Source: an uncultured Kordiimonas sp. (lineage in GTDB: Bacteria > Pseudomonadota > Alphaproteobacteria > Sphingomonadales > Kordiimonadaceae). From it: 64,000 bases of DNA. The stretch lies in contig CANNEK010000003.1 in assembly GCA_947503625.1 (NCBI GenBank), positions 620,001-684,000 of the forward strand, written 5' to 3'. Below are positions 1 through 9,049 of this stretch, piece by piece (the stretch's first letter is position 1; each line of letters opens with the position of its first letter). Made by a program: the position numbers and the translations under genes. Under the pieces are notes generated by a model, which was given only the letters and a program-made list of their open reading frames with translations, did not search any database and was not told where the DNA came from.

Positions 1-939
1 CACAAACATCTCGTTTTTATATTCAAAACCAAACAGGCGCTGCAGGCGCGCCCTGTCCCGCACCGCCGGATCAAACGGGTTGATGATGCGCAACCTGCTG
101 GTAGGGGCAGCAGTATTGTCCAACCGTTCTGTGATGTCGGTGGGTGCAAAGGCTTGCGTTATGCTGCGATCGGCATTTTCAATTTCGACGCACACCATCT
201 GTCCGTTGTGCTTTGCCGCCCAGCCTTTCACTTCCTGCGCGTCAGCCGCATCCCAGAAGCGCTGGATCTCGCCCAGTGTCCCGAACGAGAGCCGGTCCAG
301 CGCGGCCTCGCAAAGCCAGTTCAACTGATGCTCGTCTGCATGGTCGGTCTCAAAATGCTCGGGCGCGATCACACGTTCGGCAAGGTCATAGAACTTGATA
401 AAATTCTCGCGGTGGGAAGTGGCCAGTTCCCCGCTGTACCACATCACATCCAGTGCCTTTTTGTGCGGTGGCCGCGCCCACATTTCCTTAGGCCCTTTTA
501 CCTTGGTATCAAAAGCGCGGGTGCACAAAGGGCCTTCTTCAGCGATGCGCGCCTTAATCGCCTGAAGATCGGCCTTCGAAAGACCGGATTTGTGCCAGGA
601 AGACCAGCTTACACGCTCGCCCATGCGGCGAAACTGGCGTTTCCAGAACGGGTAAAACTCGGTCGGGATCACTGAAGCATCATGGGTGAAATGTTCGAAA
701 ATCAGGCGGTCGCGGCCCAAAAGATCATCAAGCATTGGTTCGCGGTAATTCTGGTTACGGCTCCACAGGATATGATGGTGCGCCCGTGTCACATTCTGGA
801 TGGTATCAAGCTGCACGAACCCCAGCGACCTGATGATACCCATCAGGTCGGATGGGCGCGATATTCTGCCCGTGGGCGCAGCGCCCAGCCCGTTGCTTGC
901 AAGCCAAAGCGCGCGCGCTTTTTTATTGGGTATTTCCAT
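1..939 (-). CDS. YcaQ/AlkX-type winged-helix DNA glycosylase (partial, C-terminus beyond window)
   Basis: The reverse strand stays open from an ATG at 939 to base 1, giving 313 codons with the C-terminal end cut off by the window edge. The protein resembles the YcaQ (AlkX) branch of the HTH_42 family, winged-helix DNA glycosylases that remove bulky alkylated bases and unhook interstrand crosslinks. Residues 43-45 read Q-L-D inside FVQLDTIQ, which fits the Gln-x-Asp catalytic motif described for the YcaQ branch rather than the Gln-x-Gln of AlkZ. It is followed by the family-typical ARAHH-like stretch (TRAHHHILW). No convincing Shine-Dalgarno sequence precedes the ATG. Many forward-strand open frames overlap it, but only this frame gives a recognisable protein. 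The family assignment is firm; the substrate is inferred. Confidence 0.85.
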   Translation of the reverse strand, partial: MEIPNKKARALWLASNGLGAAPTGRISRPSDLMGIIRSLGFVQLDTIQNVTRAHHHILWSRNQNYREPMLDDLLGRDRLIFEHFTHDASVIPTEFYPFWKRQFRRMGERVSWSSWHKSGLSKADLQAIKARIAEEGPLCTRAFDTKVKGPKEMWARPPHKKALDVMWYSGELATSHRENFIKFYDLAERVIAPEHFETDHADEHQLNWLCEAALDRLSFGTLGEIQRFWDAADAQEVKGWAAKHNGQMVCVEIENADRSITQAFAPTDITERLDNTAAPTSRLRIINPFDPAVRDRARLQRLFGFEYKNEMFV

Positions 940-1018
940 GACGCTATCTGAAACCGGAAGGCTCCGCGACACAAGACAAAATGATGGTCCGGTATCGCGT
1001 TTTTTTTCGTTGCCGCAG

Positions 1019-1642
1019 TTAGTAGGACAGGCCCGGTGTTTGATGCAGATACATACTGCTGCCAAGTTGGTCAGCCATGAATTTGGCCACATCGGTACGC
1101 GCGATGGAAAGACTTAACCCTTTTTCGCTGGGCGAAAAACCATGGCGATACTCTGGCGCAGCCGGCTCATCAACAAAAGCGGCAGGGCGCACGATGGTCC
1201 AGTCAAGGCCGCTGGCCCGAACATATTCCTCCTGCCTGAGGTGGTCTTTGAATACGCCGCGCAGCAGGAAACCAAACATCACATAGCGCCAATAAAAGTT
1301 CAGATTGTCCACACTATCCCCCGCACCGAGCGTGGTCTCGCAGATCAGGCGTTTAATCCCGTGCCACTTCATGGCTTCAACGATGTTTCTGGTACCTGTT
1401 GAACGCACCGTGCCGCGCAGCCCGCCACCAAGAACAACCATCACGGCGTCATGGCCCTCCATGGCGACATGAACGGTGTCCCGGTCCATCACATCGCCCT
1501 TGTGCAGCTGCAAACTGGTGTGGCTGATACCCAGCTTTTCCGGCCTGCGCGCAAAAGCCGTTACCGTGTGGCCGTCCGAGAGGGCGCGACGACAGAGGTG
1601 CCGCCCGATTGTTCCTGTTGCTCCGAAGATGATCACTCTCAT
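1019..1642 (-). CDS. NAD(P)-binding SDR/NmrA-like protein
   Basis: This 207-residue protein starts with a Rossmann dinucleotide-binding motif (GATGTIG, residues 8-14). An RRPEKL segment follows where NADP-preferring atypical short-chain dehydrogenases place a basic residue. The length and the conserved TIVRPA segment suit the NAD(P)H-binding, NmrA/flavin-reductase-like families. Such proteins act as soluble oxidoreductases or redox sensors, and no substrate can be named. It is transcribed divergently from the TetR gene at 1744, and the 100-bp gap holds a perfect palindrome, so it is very likely that regulator's target. The family is clear; the physiological role is not visible. Confidence 0.85.
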   Translation of the reverse strand: MRVIIFGATGTIGRHLCRRALSDGHTVTAFARRPEKLGISHTSLQLHKGDVMDRDTVHVAMEGHDAVMVVLGGGLRGTVRSTGTRNIVEAMKWHGIKRLICETTLGAGDSVDNLNFYWRYVMFGFLLRGVFKDHLRQEEYVRASGLDWTIVRPAAFVDEPAAPEYRHGFSPSEKGLSLSIARTDVAKFMADQLGSSMYLHQTPGLSY

Positions 1643-1693
1643 TGTCGTTGTCCTTTTCTTATTCTGACTGAATTCCGGTCAATTTTTTACGCA

Positions 1694-1714
1694 AACTTTA
1701 CACCGTGTAAAGTT
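1694..1714. promoter_or_regulatory. Perfect 21-bp palindrome, likely TetR operator
   Basis: Two 10-base arms (AACTTTACAC and GTGTAAAGTT) are exact reverse complements around one central C. The site lies between the divergent dehydrogenase-like and TetR genes. Another partial ACTTTAC sits just before the TetR start at 1744. Placement and symmetry suit autoregulation by that TetR protein. The DNA symmetry is seen directly; the binding protein is inferred. Confidence 0.7.
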
Positions 1715-1743
1715 GACAGGGAAACAGATAGGAGTTACTTTAC

Positions 1744-2328
1744 ATGATGTCAAGTGAAAATCAGACTACCCGAGAGCGCATCCTCACGTCCTGCTGGCAT
1801 TTGCTAGAGGCCGATGGTGCGGACACACGCATGTCAGACATCGCAAAAAAGGCAGGCGTCAGCCGCCAGGCGGTGTATTTGCACTTCCCCAACCGGGCAG
1901 AATTGCTGATTGCAACCACACGCCATATTGATGCGAAGAATAACGCGGATGCCCGGCTGGAGGGCAGTCGCGCGGCCAAAGGCGCGGATCGGCTGGACGC
2001 CTTCATTGATGCCTGGGGCAATTACATTCCAGAGATTTACGGCGTCGCACGTGCACTGCTGGCCATGTATGATACGGACCCAGAGGCTGCAGCGGCGTGG
2101 GACGAGCGCATGACAGCTGTTCGAGGTGGCTGCGACGCTGCGATACAGGCCCTGATCGAGGCGGGGCAGTTAACCGACCTCTTCAACCGGGACCGTGCCA
2201 CAGATGCTCTGTGGGCACTTTTATCTGTGCGTACATGGGAACAGCTCACCCATACATGTGGCTGGCCGCAATCAGACTATATCGCCCACATGAAGCGAAC
2301 TGCCCACGCTATTTTGGTGAAGGCATAA
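1744..2328 (+). CDS. TetR family transcriptional regulator
   Basis: The 194-residue protein has a typical TetR N-terminal helix-turn-helix: ILTSCWHLLEADG, then MSDIAKKAGVSRQAVYLHF, about residues 13-50. A divergent ligand-binding helical region follows. AGGAG at 1730-1734 supports the ATG at 1744; a second in-frame ATG directly follows. It is divergent from the dehydrogenase-like gene ending at 1019, and the palindrome at 1694-1714 is the obvious candidate operator. TetR proteins usually repress a neighbour until a small hydrophobic ligand binds; no ligand can be named here. Confidence 0.92.
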   Translation: MMSSENQTTRERILTSCWHLLEADGADTRMSDIAKKAGVSRQAVYLHFPNRAELLIATTRHIDAKNNADARLEGSRAAKGADRLDAFIDAWGNYIPEIYGVARALLAMYDTDPEAAAAWDERMTAVRGGCDAAIQALIEAGQLTDLFNRDRATDALWALLSVRTWEQLTHTCGWPQSDYIAHMKRTAHAILVKA

Positions 2329-2344
2329 CAGGCGGCGATTTCCT

Positions 2345-3442
2345 TTATCCGCTGGTTTTCTTTCTGACCCGTGGTTTTTTGATCTCGAAACGCCAGAAAC
2401 TCCATACTGCAAGGGTGCCAAGTAGCGCCAGCACAAGGCCAACCAGTGTCAGCGCCAGTTGGTAAAGCAACCCACCCACTTTCGCCGAATGTAGCGGGTA
2501 CAGCATATTGTAGACCTTAAGGCCAAGCGGATGCGTTTCCGCGCTGCGGGCCTCTATCAGCTCACTGGTTACCGGGTCGAACCACATCAACGTTCGGCCA
2601 TTAGGCAACCATTCGCTTGGCAGTTTGATCCTTAGCGACAATGGGCCATCGCCGCGCGGGAATATGGCCAGCCGCACGTCGCCCTCAGGGAACGTATCTT
2701 TCGCCGCGGTAAGCACCTTCTGCCAATTGATCATCTGATGGTCGAAGCGTTCGCCGCCGCTCTCATAGACTGGCGGGCTAAGCGCCGCAATAATTTCGCC
2801 CGGCGCAGACAGCGGCGACAGCAACACAGTCGCCACAGGGCGAAAGATCATCATGATGCCTGTGAGCATCACAATCACCAGAAGCGGCGCAGCAATAACG
2901 CCGGCGTCCCGGTGGTGCCTGATGATATCATTGCGGCGCAAACTGCGCGGCCAGAGCCTGAAGTTGAACTGGCGGCGAGCACGCCACCACAGAATTGTGC
3001 CGGTAACAACAAACGCCAATCCAACGAGGCCCGCAATGCCGCTGATCACTTCACCCGTCTCGCCAAACAGCAGATGATGGTGCAAGTCAAACAACCAGAG
3101 TTCCAACCGGTCACTGAGAGCAGCCCAACTTTCCGTCATCGCGCCGGCGCGGTCAGCATAATACCCCTGCCCGCCACCAAGGTTTACCCCGTAGATACCA
3201 ACAGTGTCTGACGGGAAAACGATGTAGCTTGGCGCGGCTGCATTGTCTGCACCAATCCGGCCCAACGCATCAGCAGACTCGGCCGTTGCAAGATGTGTAG
3301 ACAGCGTGTTTGACGCCCCCTCCACCGAAAACCGGAGCCACGCATCCCGCCAGACCAGCAGGCTGCCCGAAAGACCGAGCACCGCCAGCAACAACCCGAT
3401 AAACCCGCCTGTCCAGCGGTGAAGCGCCCGGACGACCTGCAC
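2345..3442 (-). CDS. PepSY-associated transmembrane protein
   Basis: The 365-residue membrane protein opens with ALHRWTGGFIGLLLAVLGLSG, the hallmark of PepSY-associated TM (iron-uptake reductase-like) proteins. Later membrane segments carry His-rich edges (LFDLHHHLLFGE, HHRDAG), and a fourth hydrophobic helix lies near residue 335. These His residues may coordinate haem, as proposed for inner-membrane ferric-siderophore reductases of this family. It starts at GTG 3442 with GGGAGGG about seven bases upstream, directly after the TonB receptor stop at 3454, so the two are an operon. The likely role is reductive release of iron, or handling of the imported chelate. The fold is confident; the substrate is inferred from its partner. 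Confidence 0.85.
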   Translation of the reverse strand: MQVVRALHRWTGGFIGLLLAVLGLSGSLLVWRDAWLRFSVEGASNTLSTHLATAESADALGRIGADNAAAPSYIVFPSDTVGIYGVNLGGGQGYYADRAGAMTESWAALSDRLELWLFDLHHHLLFGETGEVISGIAGLVGLAFVVTGTILWWRARRQFNFRLWPRSLRRNDIIRHHRDAGVIAAPLLVIVMLTGIMMIFRPVATVLLSPLSAPGEIIAALSPPVYESGGERFDHQMINWQKVLTAAKDTFPEGDVRLAIFPRGDGPLSLRIKLPSEWLPNGRTLMWFDPVTSELIEARSAETHPLGLKVYNMLYPLHSAKVGGLLYQLALTLVGLVLALLGTLAVWSFWRFEIKKPRVRKKTSG

Positions 3443-3453
3443 AACCGCCCTCC

Positions 3454-5598
3454 CTAATAGCGCGCGGACCAGCGCAGCGTGAAGCTGCGGCCACGACCGT
3501 TGAAAAAGCGATTGCCACGTGTAACAGCGCTGGGAGCGGCCTGACTGAAATAGGTCGTGTAGCTTTCGTTGAAGAGGTTCTGCACACCGATATCAATGCG
3601 GCCGAAGCCCTCGAAATTATATCCGGCCAAAAGGTCTACAAGCGTATAGCCTTCGAAGTCGGTCGCTGTGGATGCATCATTGAAGCTTCGGTCCATAAAC
3701 TGGGATACCTGCACGCGCACATTGCTGTTTTCTGTTGGTGTGGCCGCCAGATAGAAATTCAGGCGGTCCGGGCTGATGTTTTCTGCGCTCAGGTCCTCGT
3801 CAACAAGACCGTCACCATCCTGATCTGACTGACCTTCAAGTGCGGCATAGTTTGCCCCGACCAACAGTGCATCACCAAAGGCATATTCCAGCGACGCCTC
3901 GAAACCATCAATTTCGGTTGGCTCGCGGCGGACCTCAAAAATACCTTCAGGGTTGGCAAACAGGCGCTGGCCAAAAGCGGACTCGGAAATGAAGTAGCTG
4001 AAGTTTGCGCTGAAGCCGCCCTTGTCAACCGACACGCCGAACTCCGTGTTATCCGCAACAATCGGATCAATGTTCAGCAGATTATCAACATCAAGCCCCG
4101 GCGTGTTGATCGCACGCAGCACCCGCCCCACATCGGGCATGGTGAACCCTTCGGCATAGGACGCATAAAGCTTCACGCCATCGGCAACTTCAATACTGAT
4201 GCCGCCATTAAATAGTGTTTCCGAGAAGTCCGGCGCACCGCCTGAGACGGCGGTAGAACCCGATGAAAAGATGGTGGTGAAATCATCTACAGACAGTTCT
4301 GCAATTTCCTGACGGATACCACCGGAGATCAATACTCGGTCATCCCAGAAAGTCTGGTCAAACTGCACAAAAGGCGCGAACGAATTGAACACCACCTCGG
4401 GCACCCACAGGCGGCCGGTTTGCGCCAGTTCCTGGAAGGTCTTGTCACGCAGATAGTCCACACCACCGGTCACGCCAAAACCGTCAATGCCAAGGTTGCT
4501 GTTGCTGTATGTCAGCTTCACCCCGGTTTTGTTGGAATTATTGGCAGACTGGTCAAAGGTCAGCTCACCCGGTGCTTCATTGCCGGTATTGAAAAATCCG
4601 CCAAAAGTACCGCCGCCGAACACCGCTTCAAATTCCCGGTAAAATGCCTGCGCAGTAAAGGTGCCGCCAAACAGGTCAGCATGGTTGAAATCAGCGGAAA
4701 ACGTTGCGACCTGATTGGTTGGCGCGATGCCTTCCTGATCGCCGCGAACCGAAATCGCAGGCGTGCCTGTTGCCCGGTCGCCTGCCACCTGCACATAGTC
4801 ACCGTCACCGTCCAGATCGAAAATATTGGCGGTAAACTGCAGGCGCATATCCTCGTCGATATCAACACCGGTTTTCAGGAAAAAGTTCAATGTGCGACTG
4901 TCCTGAATATCGCCTTGGGTGCCATCAATACCAATACGGCGGCCTTCACCGTCATAGAAAATGCCGCGGTCCTCATAGGCAACTCCAGCCACAAGATCGA
5001 GCGCACCAAAGTCCTTGAGCGCGGTGAAAGCCGTGCGAGTTGCAAAACCGTCACCGTCGAGATCGTTGCTGGCGGTAAGGCCAGCCTCTGCCCGCAGCTC
5101 CCAGTTTTCATCGTCGCTGGGGCGCAGGGTGACATAGTTGATTGTACCGCCTGTTGCGCCGACACCCTGAATGGCGTTGGCGCCAAACAGTATTTCCACG
5201 CGTTCGATCACGGAAGGATCAATGGTGAAACCATCGCGGGAACCGTTCCTCAGAGGGTTGGACTGTGGCACACCATCAATCAGATACAGGGGTTCCCGCC
5301 CCCGGAAGCTTTCGCCCGCGCCTGAAAGCTTTTGACGGCTGGGTGAAAAGCTTGGCACCTGAGAGCTGATAATATCGACAATGTTGGTGGAAATCAGGAG
5401 CTGATCCCTGATTTCCTGTCGCCCCAGCAACCGGATGGTATTTGGCAGTGCTTCGGCAGGCACTTCGCGGCGCACGGCCTCGATACGAATTTCTTCAATG
5501 GTATCGGCGGCGGTATTTTCATCTGCCCATGCAATGGGCGCTGCGATTGGTGTTGCCGCCAGGGCAACAAGGGCGCAGCAGGTTGTGCGGCGTGGCAT
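3454..5598 (-). CDS. TonB-dependent outer-membrane receptor
   Basis: From the ATG at 5598 the protein is 714 residues, with a signal peptide (MPRRTTCC start, cleavage near AWA-DEN). A TonB-box/plug region follows (EEIRIEAVRRE, then YLIDGVPQSNP and VERVEILFGANA), then a long beta-barrel ending in an aromatic residue (RWSARY), as barrel proteins do. The reading frame extends upstream to 5784, but GGAGGAAGC just before 5598 and the signal peptide fix the start. A Fur-like box lies about 60 bases upstream. With the following PepSY protein it forms an iron-chelate (siderophore) uptake unit. The exact ligand cannot be told from sequence. Confidence 0.93.
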   Translation of the reverse strand: MPRRTTCCALVALAATPIAAPIAWADENTAADTIEEIRIEAVRREVPAEALPNTIRLLGRQEIRDQLLISTNIVDIISSQVPSFSPSRQKLSGAGESFRGREPLYLIDGVPQSNPLRNGSRDGFTIDPSVIERVEILFGANAIQGVGATGGTINYVTLRPSDDENWELRAEAGLTASNDLDGDGFATRTAFTALKDFGALDLVAGVAYEDRGIFYDGEGRRIGIDGTQGDIQDSRTLNFFLKTGVDIDEDMRLQFTANIFDLDGDGDYVQVAGDRATGTPAISVRGDQEGIAPTNQVATFSADFNHADLFGGTFTAQAFYREFEAVFGGGTFGGFFNTGNEAPGELTFDQSANNSNKTGVKLTYSNSNLGIDGFGVTGGVDYLRDKTFQELAQTGRLWVPEVVFNSFAPFVQFDQTFWDDRVLISGGIRQEIAELSVDDFTTIFSSGSTAVSGGAPDFSETLFNGGISIEVADGVKLYASYAEGFTMPDVGRVLRAINTPGLDVDNLLNIDPIVADNTEFGVSVDKGGFSANFSYFISESAFGQRLFANPEGIFEVRREPTEIDGFEASLEYAFGDALLVGANYAALEGQSDQDGDGLVDEDLSAENISPDRLNFYLAATPTENSNVRVQVSQFMDRSFNDASTATDFEGYTLVDLLAGYNFEGFGRIDIGVQNLFNESYTTYFSQAAPSAVTRGNRFFNGRGRSFTLRWSARY

Positions 5599-5654
5599 CA
5601 GCTTCCTCCGGGGAAATAGGGTTTTTTTATGTGTTGAAAGCCTTTTATTAATAA

Positions 5655-5669
5655 TGAGAACGATTCGCA
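5655..5669. promoter_or_regulatory. Candidate Fur box upstream of TonB receptor
   Basis: TGAGAAC-G-ATTCGCA is a 7-1-7 arrangement matching 10 of 14 arm positions of the classical TGATAAT/ATTATCA Fur pattern. It lies about 60 bases upstream of the receptor start at 5598 in an AT-rich stretch. Iron repression of the receptor-PepSY operon is inferred; alphaproteobacteria may use Fur, Irr or RirA. Confidence 0.5.
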
Positions 5670-5835
5670 ATAGCAAATATGTTATTTTTCGATTTGATAG
5701 GAAGAAAGAAGCCGAAACCGACATATAGGAGAGCAAATCCGGTGCACTGGCCCACACATAGTTGGCCGCAGGCTGCCTCTGCATCCGTCTGATCAGGCGA
5801 ACGGCCTGCGTTGTTTTATGTAAGTATTGCCGTTT

Positions 5836-6330
5836 TTACTTACGCCATTTGCGTCTGGCCGCCATAAGGCCACCGAGTGCCGCAATCGCCAAACCGGGAA
5901 AAAACAGGCCCAGTTTCAAAGGAGTGAGGATTTGCTTGTAGCCAAGCACGCTTTCAACCCCGTTTAATAGCAGGATTTGCACAACGCCCTCAGCCAGGTC
6001 AACCGGGATAACCAGCACACCCGGCAGCGCAAGCCATGCACCGTAACGACCGAAAAACCGCAGGGCCATCCCGATGAAAAACCCGCCATAGGCAAGAGGA
6101 TACGCTACATCAAGTGTAGCAGTGACCCAGGCGTGGACATACTTTTGGTTGGGCGTCAGGCTGGCCAGATGCGCTTTGATCTGGTCCGGCAGATACATTT
6201 CATCAATGAGTTCAAACTGCCATATCTTCATAACCAGCCCAAAGGCAACCGTCATCGCCAGCGTTGCACCAAAAAGCAGCCACAATACCTTCGGGCGTGT
6301 CAGCATGTCCCGCATCGGAAACGCCTTCAT
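5836..6330 (-). CDS. Four-helix membrane protein of unknown function
   Basis: The 164-residue protein has about four hydrophobic segments: near residues 14-34, 70-88, 95-118 and 137-157. It ends in a basic tail (RRKWRK), consistent with an inner-membrane protein with a cytoplasmic C-terminus. I do not recognise a named family. Its ATG overlaps the stop of the cytochrome c/Vgb-propeller gene by four bases (6327-6330), so the two are translationally coupled and probably work together. A membrane anchor or electron-transfer partner for the periplasmic cytochrome fusion is one possibility, but no cofactor-binding motif is obvious. Confidence 0.75.
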   Translation of the reverse strand: MKAFPMRDMLTRPKVLWLLFGATLAMTVAFGLVMKIWQFELIDEMYLPDQIKAHLASLTPNQKYVHAWVTATLDVAYPLAYGGFFIGMALRFFGRYGAWLALPGVLVIPVDLAEGVVQILLLNGVESVLGYKQILTPLKLGLFFPGLAIAALGGLMAARRKWRK

Positions 6331-7562
6331 TCCGGCTCGCCGTCTTGTGGTGTCACCCTGATAATCCGGTTTGTGCCGGACTGGTGGATCAAAAGGTTAC
6401 CGTTCCGGTCGGTGCGCATATGACGAATGATGCCCGCGTAAACCCCGCCTGATGGCACAGGCCAGCTTTGGAAGGTTTCAGTTTCAGGGTCGAAGCGCAC
6501 CAGCGGATCGGGCCGCACACCGGATTCGTTATACCAAACGGCCCCGTCCGCCACGACGAGCGCATAAGGGTGGGATTTCGGTCCGCTCGGCGATGGCCAT
6601 TCCCTGATATCGCCAGTTGCGGGATCATAGCGCCCAAGGCGCCCCTGAGAAGAATTCACATACCAGATGATGCCGTCTTCAGCGATATCAAGGCGGCGCA
6701 CCGTGGTTGCCGGGATCGGCAGCTTCACTTCGGTGAGATCCATGGTTTCAGGGTCCACTTTCACAAGGCAGTTGCTGCCATTGCAGGCAACCCAGAGATG
6801 CCCGTCTGCATCCACCTTGATGCCATAGGGCTTCGACCGCGGCGTTGGCATTGTCACCAGTCGCACGTCACCGGTTGCCGGATCAAGGCGCCCAATCATA
6901 TTGCTTTGCTGAAGCGTGAACCACAGAATACCGGCGGCATCAAAAACCGCTGTGTGCGGATCACGCGCCGCAGGGTCGGGCATTTTATATTCGGTAATTT
7001 CACCTGTTGCCGGGTCCAGCTTGCCCATGGTGCCGTTCTTGTTGCCGGTGTACCAGATATTACCTGCGGCATCGGGTGTTACGCTATGTGGCATGGCGCT
7101 GTCCGGTAACGGATATTCCACCATCTCGCCGGTTTCCGGGTCGATACGGCCAATGAGATTGCCCCATTGCCCCGCCCACCAGATGGAGCCATCAGGCGCT
7201 TCAACCGGATCGCGTGAGCGCTGCCCGAGCGTTGGCACCACCCATTCCCTGAAGGTGATCTGTCGGGGGCCCGGCACCAGTTTGGCCGCGCGGCGGGTAT
7301 TGGGCGGAAAATGTGCCGCCAGATAGCGAGCCAGCTCATCGCGCATGGCAGGGTCAGCGGAAAAATCGACCATGGTAGACGACAGCTCTTTCCAGTCTGC
7401 CTCGCTGTAGCCGGAACTGTAGGTGATATTCCGTTCGCTATGGCAGGCGGTGCATGTTCCTTCCACAAGCGACCTGGCCGGGCCGTCCGGCAAGCCTTGT
7501 GCAAGCACCCCTGAAACGGCGAGCACGGCGATACCGAAACTCAATGCAAACTGATAGAACAT
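6327..7562 (-). CDS. Cytochrome c / Vgb-like beta-propeller fusion protein
   Basis: The ATG at 7562 has GGGAGGG six bases upstream and gives 411 residues; the open frame continues to 7577 without better signals. An N-terminal signal peptide (cleavage near VLA-QG) is followed by a haem c site CTACH (Cys37, Cys40, His41). From about residue 95 there are repeated propeller blades of the streptogramin-lyase/Vgb type (GSIWW..., GRIDPETGE, GNIWYTG, GKLDPATGE, WYVNSSQGRLG). A periplasmic redox protein with a propeller scaffold is expected. Antibiotic lyase activity should not be assumed, because many Vgb-like propellers are not lyases. It is coupled to the membrane protein that follows. Confidence 0.88.
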   Translation of the reverse strand: MFYQFALSFGIAVLAVSGVLAQGLPDGPARSLVEGTCTACHSERNITYSSGYSEADWKELSSTMVDFSADPAMRDELARYLAAHFPPNTRRAAKLVPGPRQITFREWVVPTLGQRSRDPVEAPDGSIWWAGQWGNLIGRIDPETGEMVEYPLPDSAMPHSVTPDAAGNIWYTGNKNGTMGKLDPATGEITEYKMPDPAARDPHTAVFDAAGILWFTLQQSNMIGRLDPATGDVRLVTMPTPRSKPYGIKVDADGHLWVACNGSNCLVKVDPETMDLTEVKLPIPATTVRRLDIAEDGIIWYVNSSQGRLGRYDPATGDIREWPSPSGPKSHPYALVVADGAVWYNESGVRPDPLVRFDPETETFQSWPVPSGGVYAGIIRHMRTDRNGNLLIHQSGTNRIIRVTPQDGEPE

Positions 7563-7657
7563 GACCAACCCTCCCAAACAGTGTTTCCGGATGATAGCAA
7601 ATCAGGGCGCCGCCATAAATCAAATATGCATACGGCAGCGCCCAGAACCCGCAAAGG

Positions 7658-8767
7658 CTAGCGTTTCTTCAGCTTCACCGCCTCGCGAACCATCCTGCCG
7701 AAAGCCTTATCCTTTGATCGTCGTTCGGCAAGCGTTGACGAATTGTACCTTTCTTCCAGCACCAGCTTGCGCCAGCGCTTCAGGCGCGCTTTGTCAATGG
7801 TCCCCTCTTCCACCGCTGCCAGTACGGCACAGCCCGGTTCTGTTTCGTGCTGGCAATCCTTGAACTTGCAGCCCTTTGACAAAGCGTGCAGATCCGCAAA
7901 AACGTCGGCAATGCCGTCAGCGGTGTCGGTCATCTGCAGCTCGCGCATGCCCGGTGTATCAAGCAGCACATAGCCTGATGGCAGAATATGCAGTTGCCTG
8001 CTTGTGGTGGTGTGCCGCCCTTTGCTGTCGTCTTCACGGATGCCTTGTGTTTCAGCCGCCACAGCACCCGAAAGTGCGTTCACCAGCGTTGATTTCCCGA
8101 CGCCGGACGAGCCCATAAAGGCCAGTGTCTGGCCGGGCCTGCACCACTGCGAGAGTTTTTGTGCGGGTTCCCCGCCGCGCGCGTCCAGCACCAGAACAGG
8201 CACGCTGCCTGCCATGCTTTCAGACAGCGCCCATGCTTCCTTTTCGTAACGCTCGGGCGTATCGCTCAGGTCGCTTTTGGTCAGAATGATGACCGGGTCA
8301 ACCTCTGCCTCGAACGCCAGCGCGATGTATCGTTCCAGCCGCGCGATGTTGAAATCATGGTTGCAGGAAGACACGATAAACACGGTATCGACGTTAGCTG
8401 CAATCAACTGCACCTGCCTGTCTGTGCCGGGCGCGCGCCGTTTGAACAGGCTTTTGCGTTCCAGAAGGGTGCTGGCGGTCGGCAGGTCGGCATCAAGGAG
8501 CAGCCAGTCCCCAACTGTGGCATCAGCCCGCGGCGGGGCAAGCTGGTCGATGCCCTCGCCCAAAATGCGCAACCCTGCCCGGTGCACTTCAGTAATGCGC
8601 ACGGGCACAGGCGCGTGGGCTTGATCTCCGTGTTGCTCTGCAAGTTGCGCAGCAAAATGGGGCTGCCAGCCCAGTTTCTCAAGAGTCGACAGAGGTCGGG
8701 GCGTATCTGGTTGGTTTTCTTTTTTCGTCTTTAGAGATGATCGGAATTGTGAATAGTCACGAGCCAT
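7658..8767 (-). CDS. rsgA: Ribosome small subunit-dependent GTPase A
   Basis: This 369-residue protein is a circularly permuted GTPase. An OB-fold-like N-terminal region precedes G4 (TKSD, 163-166), the P-loop (GSSGVGKS, 219-226) and G3 (DTPGM, 270-274). The C-terminal zinc site has Cys300, Cys305, His307 and Cys313. This order is diagnostic of RsgA/YjeQ, which releases RbfA and checks late 30S subunit maturation in the cytoplasm. The start is the ATG at 8767. It appears monocistronic, with a 280-bp gap upstream and the propeller gene transcribed away on its other side. Confidence 0.97.
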   Translation of the reverse strand: MARDYSQFRSSLKTKKENQPDTPRPLSTLEKLGWQPHFAAQLAEQHGDQAHAPVPVRITEVHRAGLRILGEGIDQLAPPRADATVGDWLLLDADLPTASTLLERKSLFKRRAPGTDRQVQLIAANVDTVFIVSSCNHDFNIARLERYIALAFEAEVDPVIILTKSDLSDTPERYEKEAWALSESMAGSVPVLVLDARGGEPAQKLSQWCRPGQTLAFMGSSGVGKSTLVNALSGAVAAETQGIREDDSKGRHTTTSRQLHILPSGYVLLDTPGMRELQMTDTADGIADVFADLHALSKGCKFKDCQHETEPGCAVLAAVEEGTIDKARLKRWRKLVLEERYNSSTLAERRSKDKAFGRMVREAVKLKKR

Positions 8768-9049
8768 TACTTTAAGCTTTCAATATCAATCTCGAAACCA
8801 TGGGACCACTATGTGCTTTCGGCACAAAAAATTAATCTAGGGTCGATGGGTTTCCAGATTTTACGGGTATGCAAACGGGTTCAGCGCCCGTCACCTGCGG
8901 CGCTGTTCCAGGGTCATTAGCTCCCGCAGCAGGGGAACTAGCGGTTGCCCGCAATATCCAGCATAAAATCTCCGATGCCTGAGTTTATGTGAGTTCAGGC
9001 AAAGCTTATGTAGCAATCAATCGCTGCCCTTACAAGACCGGGAGCCTTG

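Noticed and set aside
4420-5325. A 301-residue forward frame inside the TonB receptor gene
   Set aside because: The opposite frame gives a clear receptor with plug motifs and signal peptide; this frame is a shadow caused by codon bias.
6327-7562. Virginiamycin B lyase (antibiotic resistance) as a label
   Set aside because: Only the propeller fold is shared. The haem c fusion, the absence of other resistance genes and the breadth of Vgb-like propellers make lyase activity unsupported.
8768-9049. Possible tRNA-like or small RNA sequence in the gap upstream of rsgA
   Set aside because: GCCTGA/TCAGGC repeats occur, but no cloverleaf, T-run terminator or promoter pair was found.
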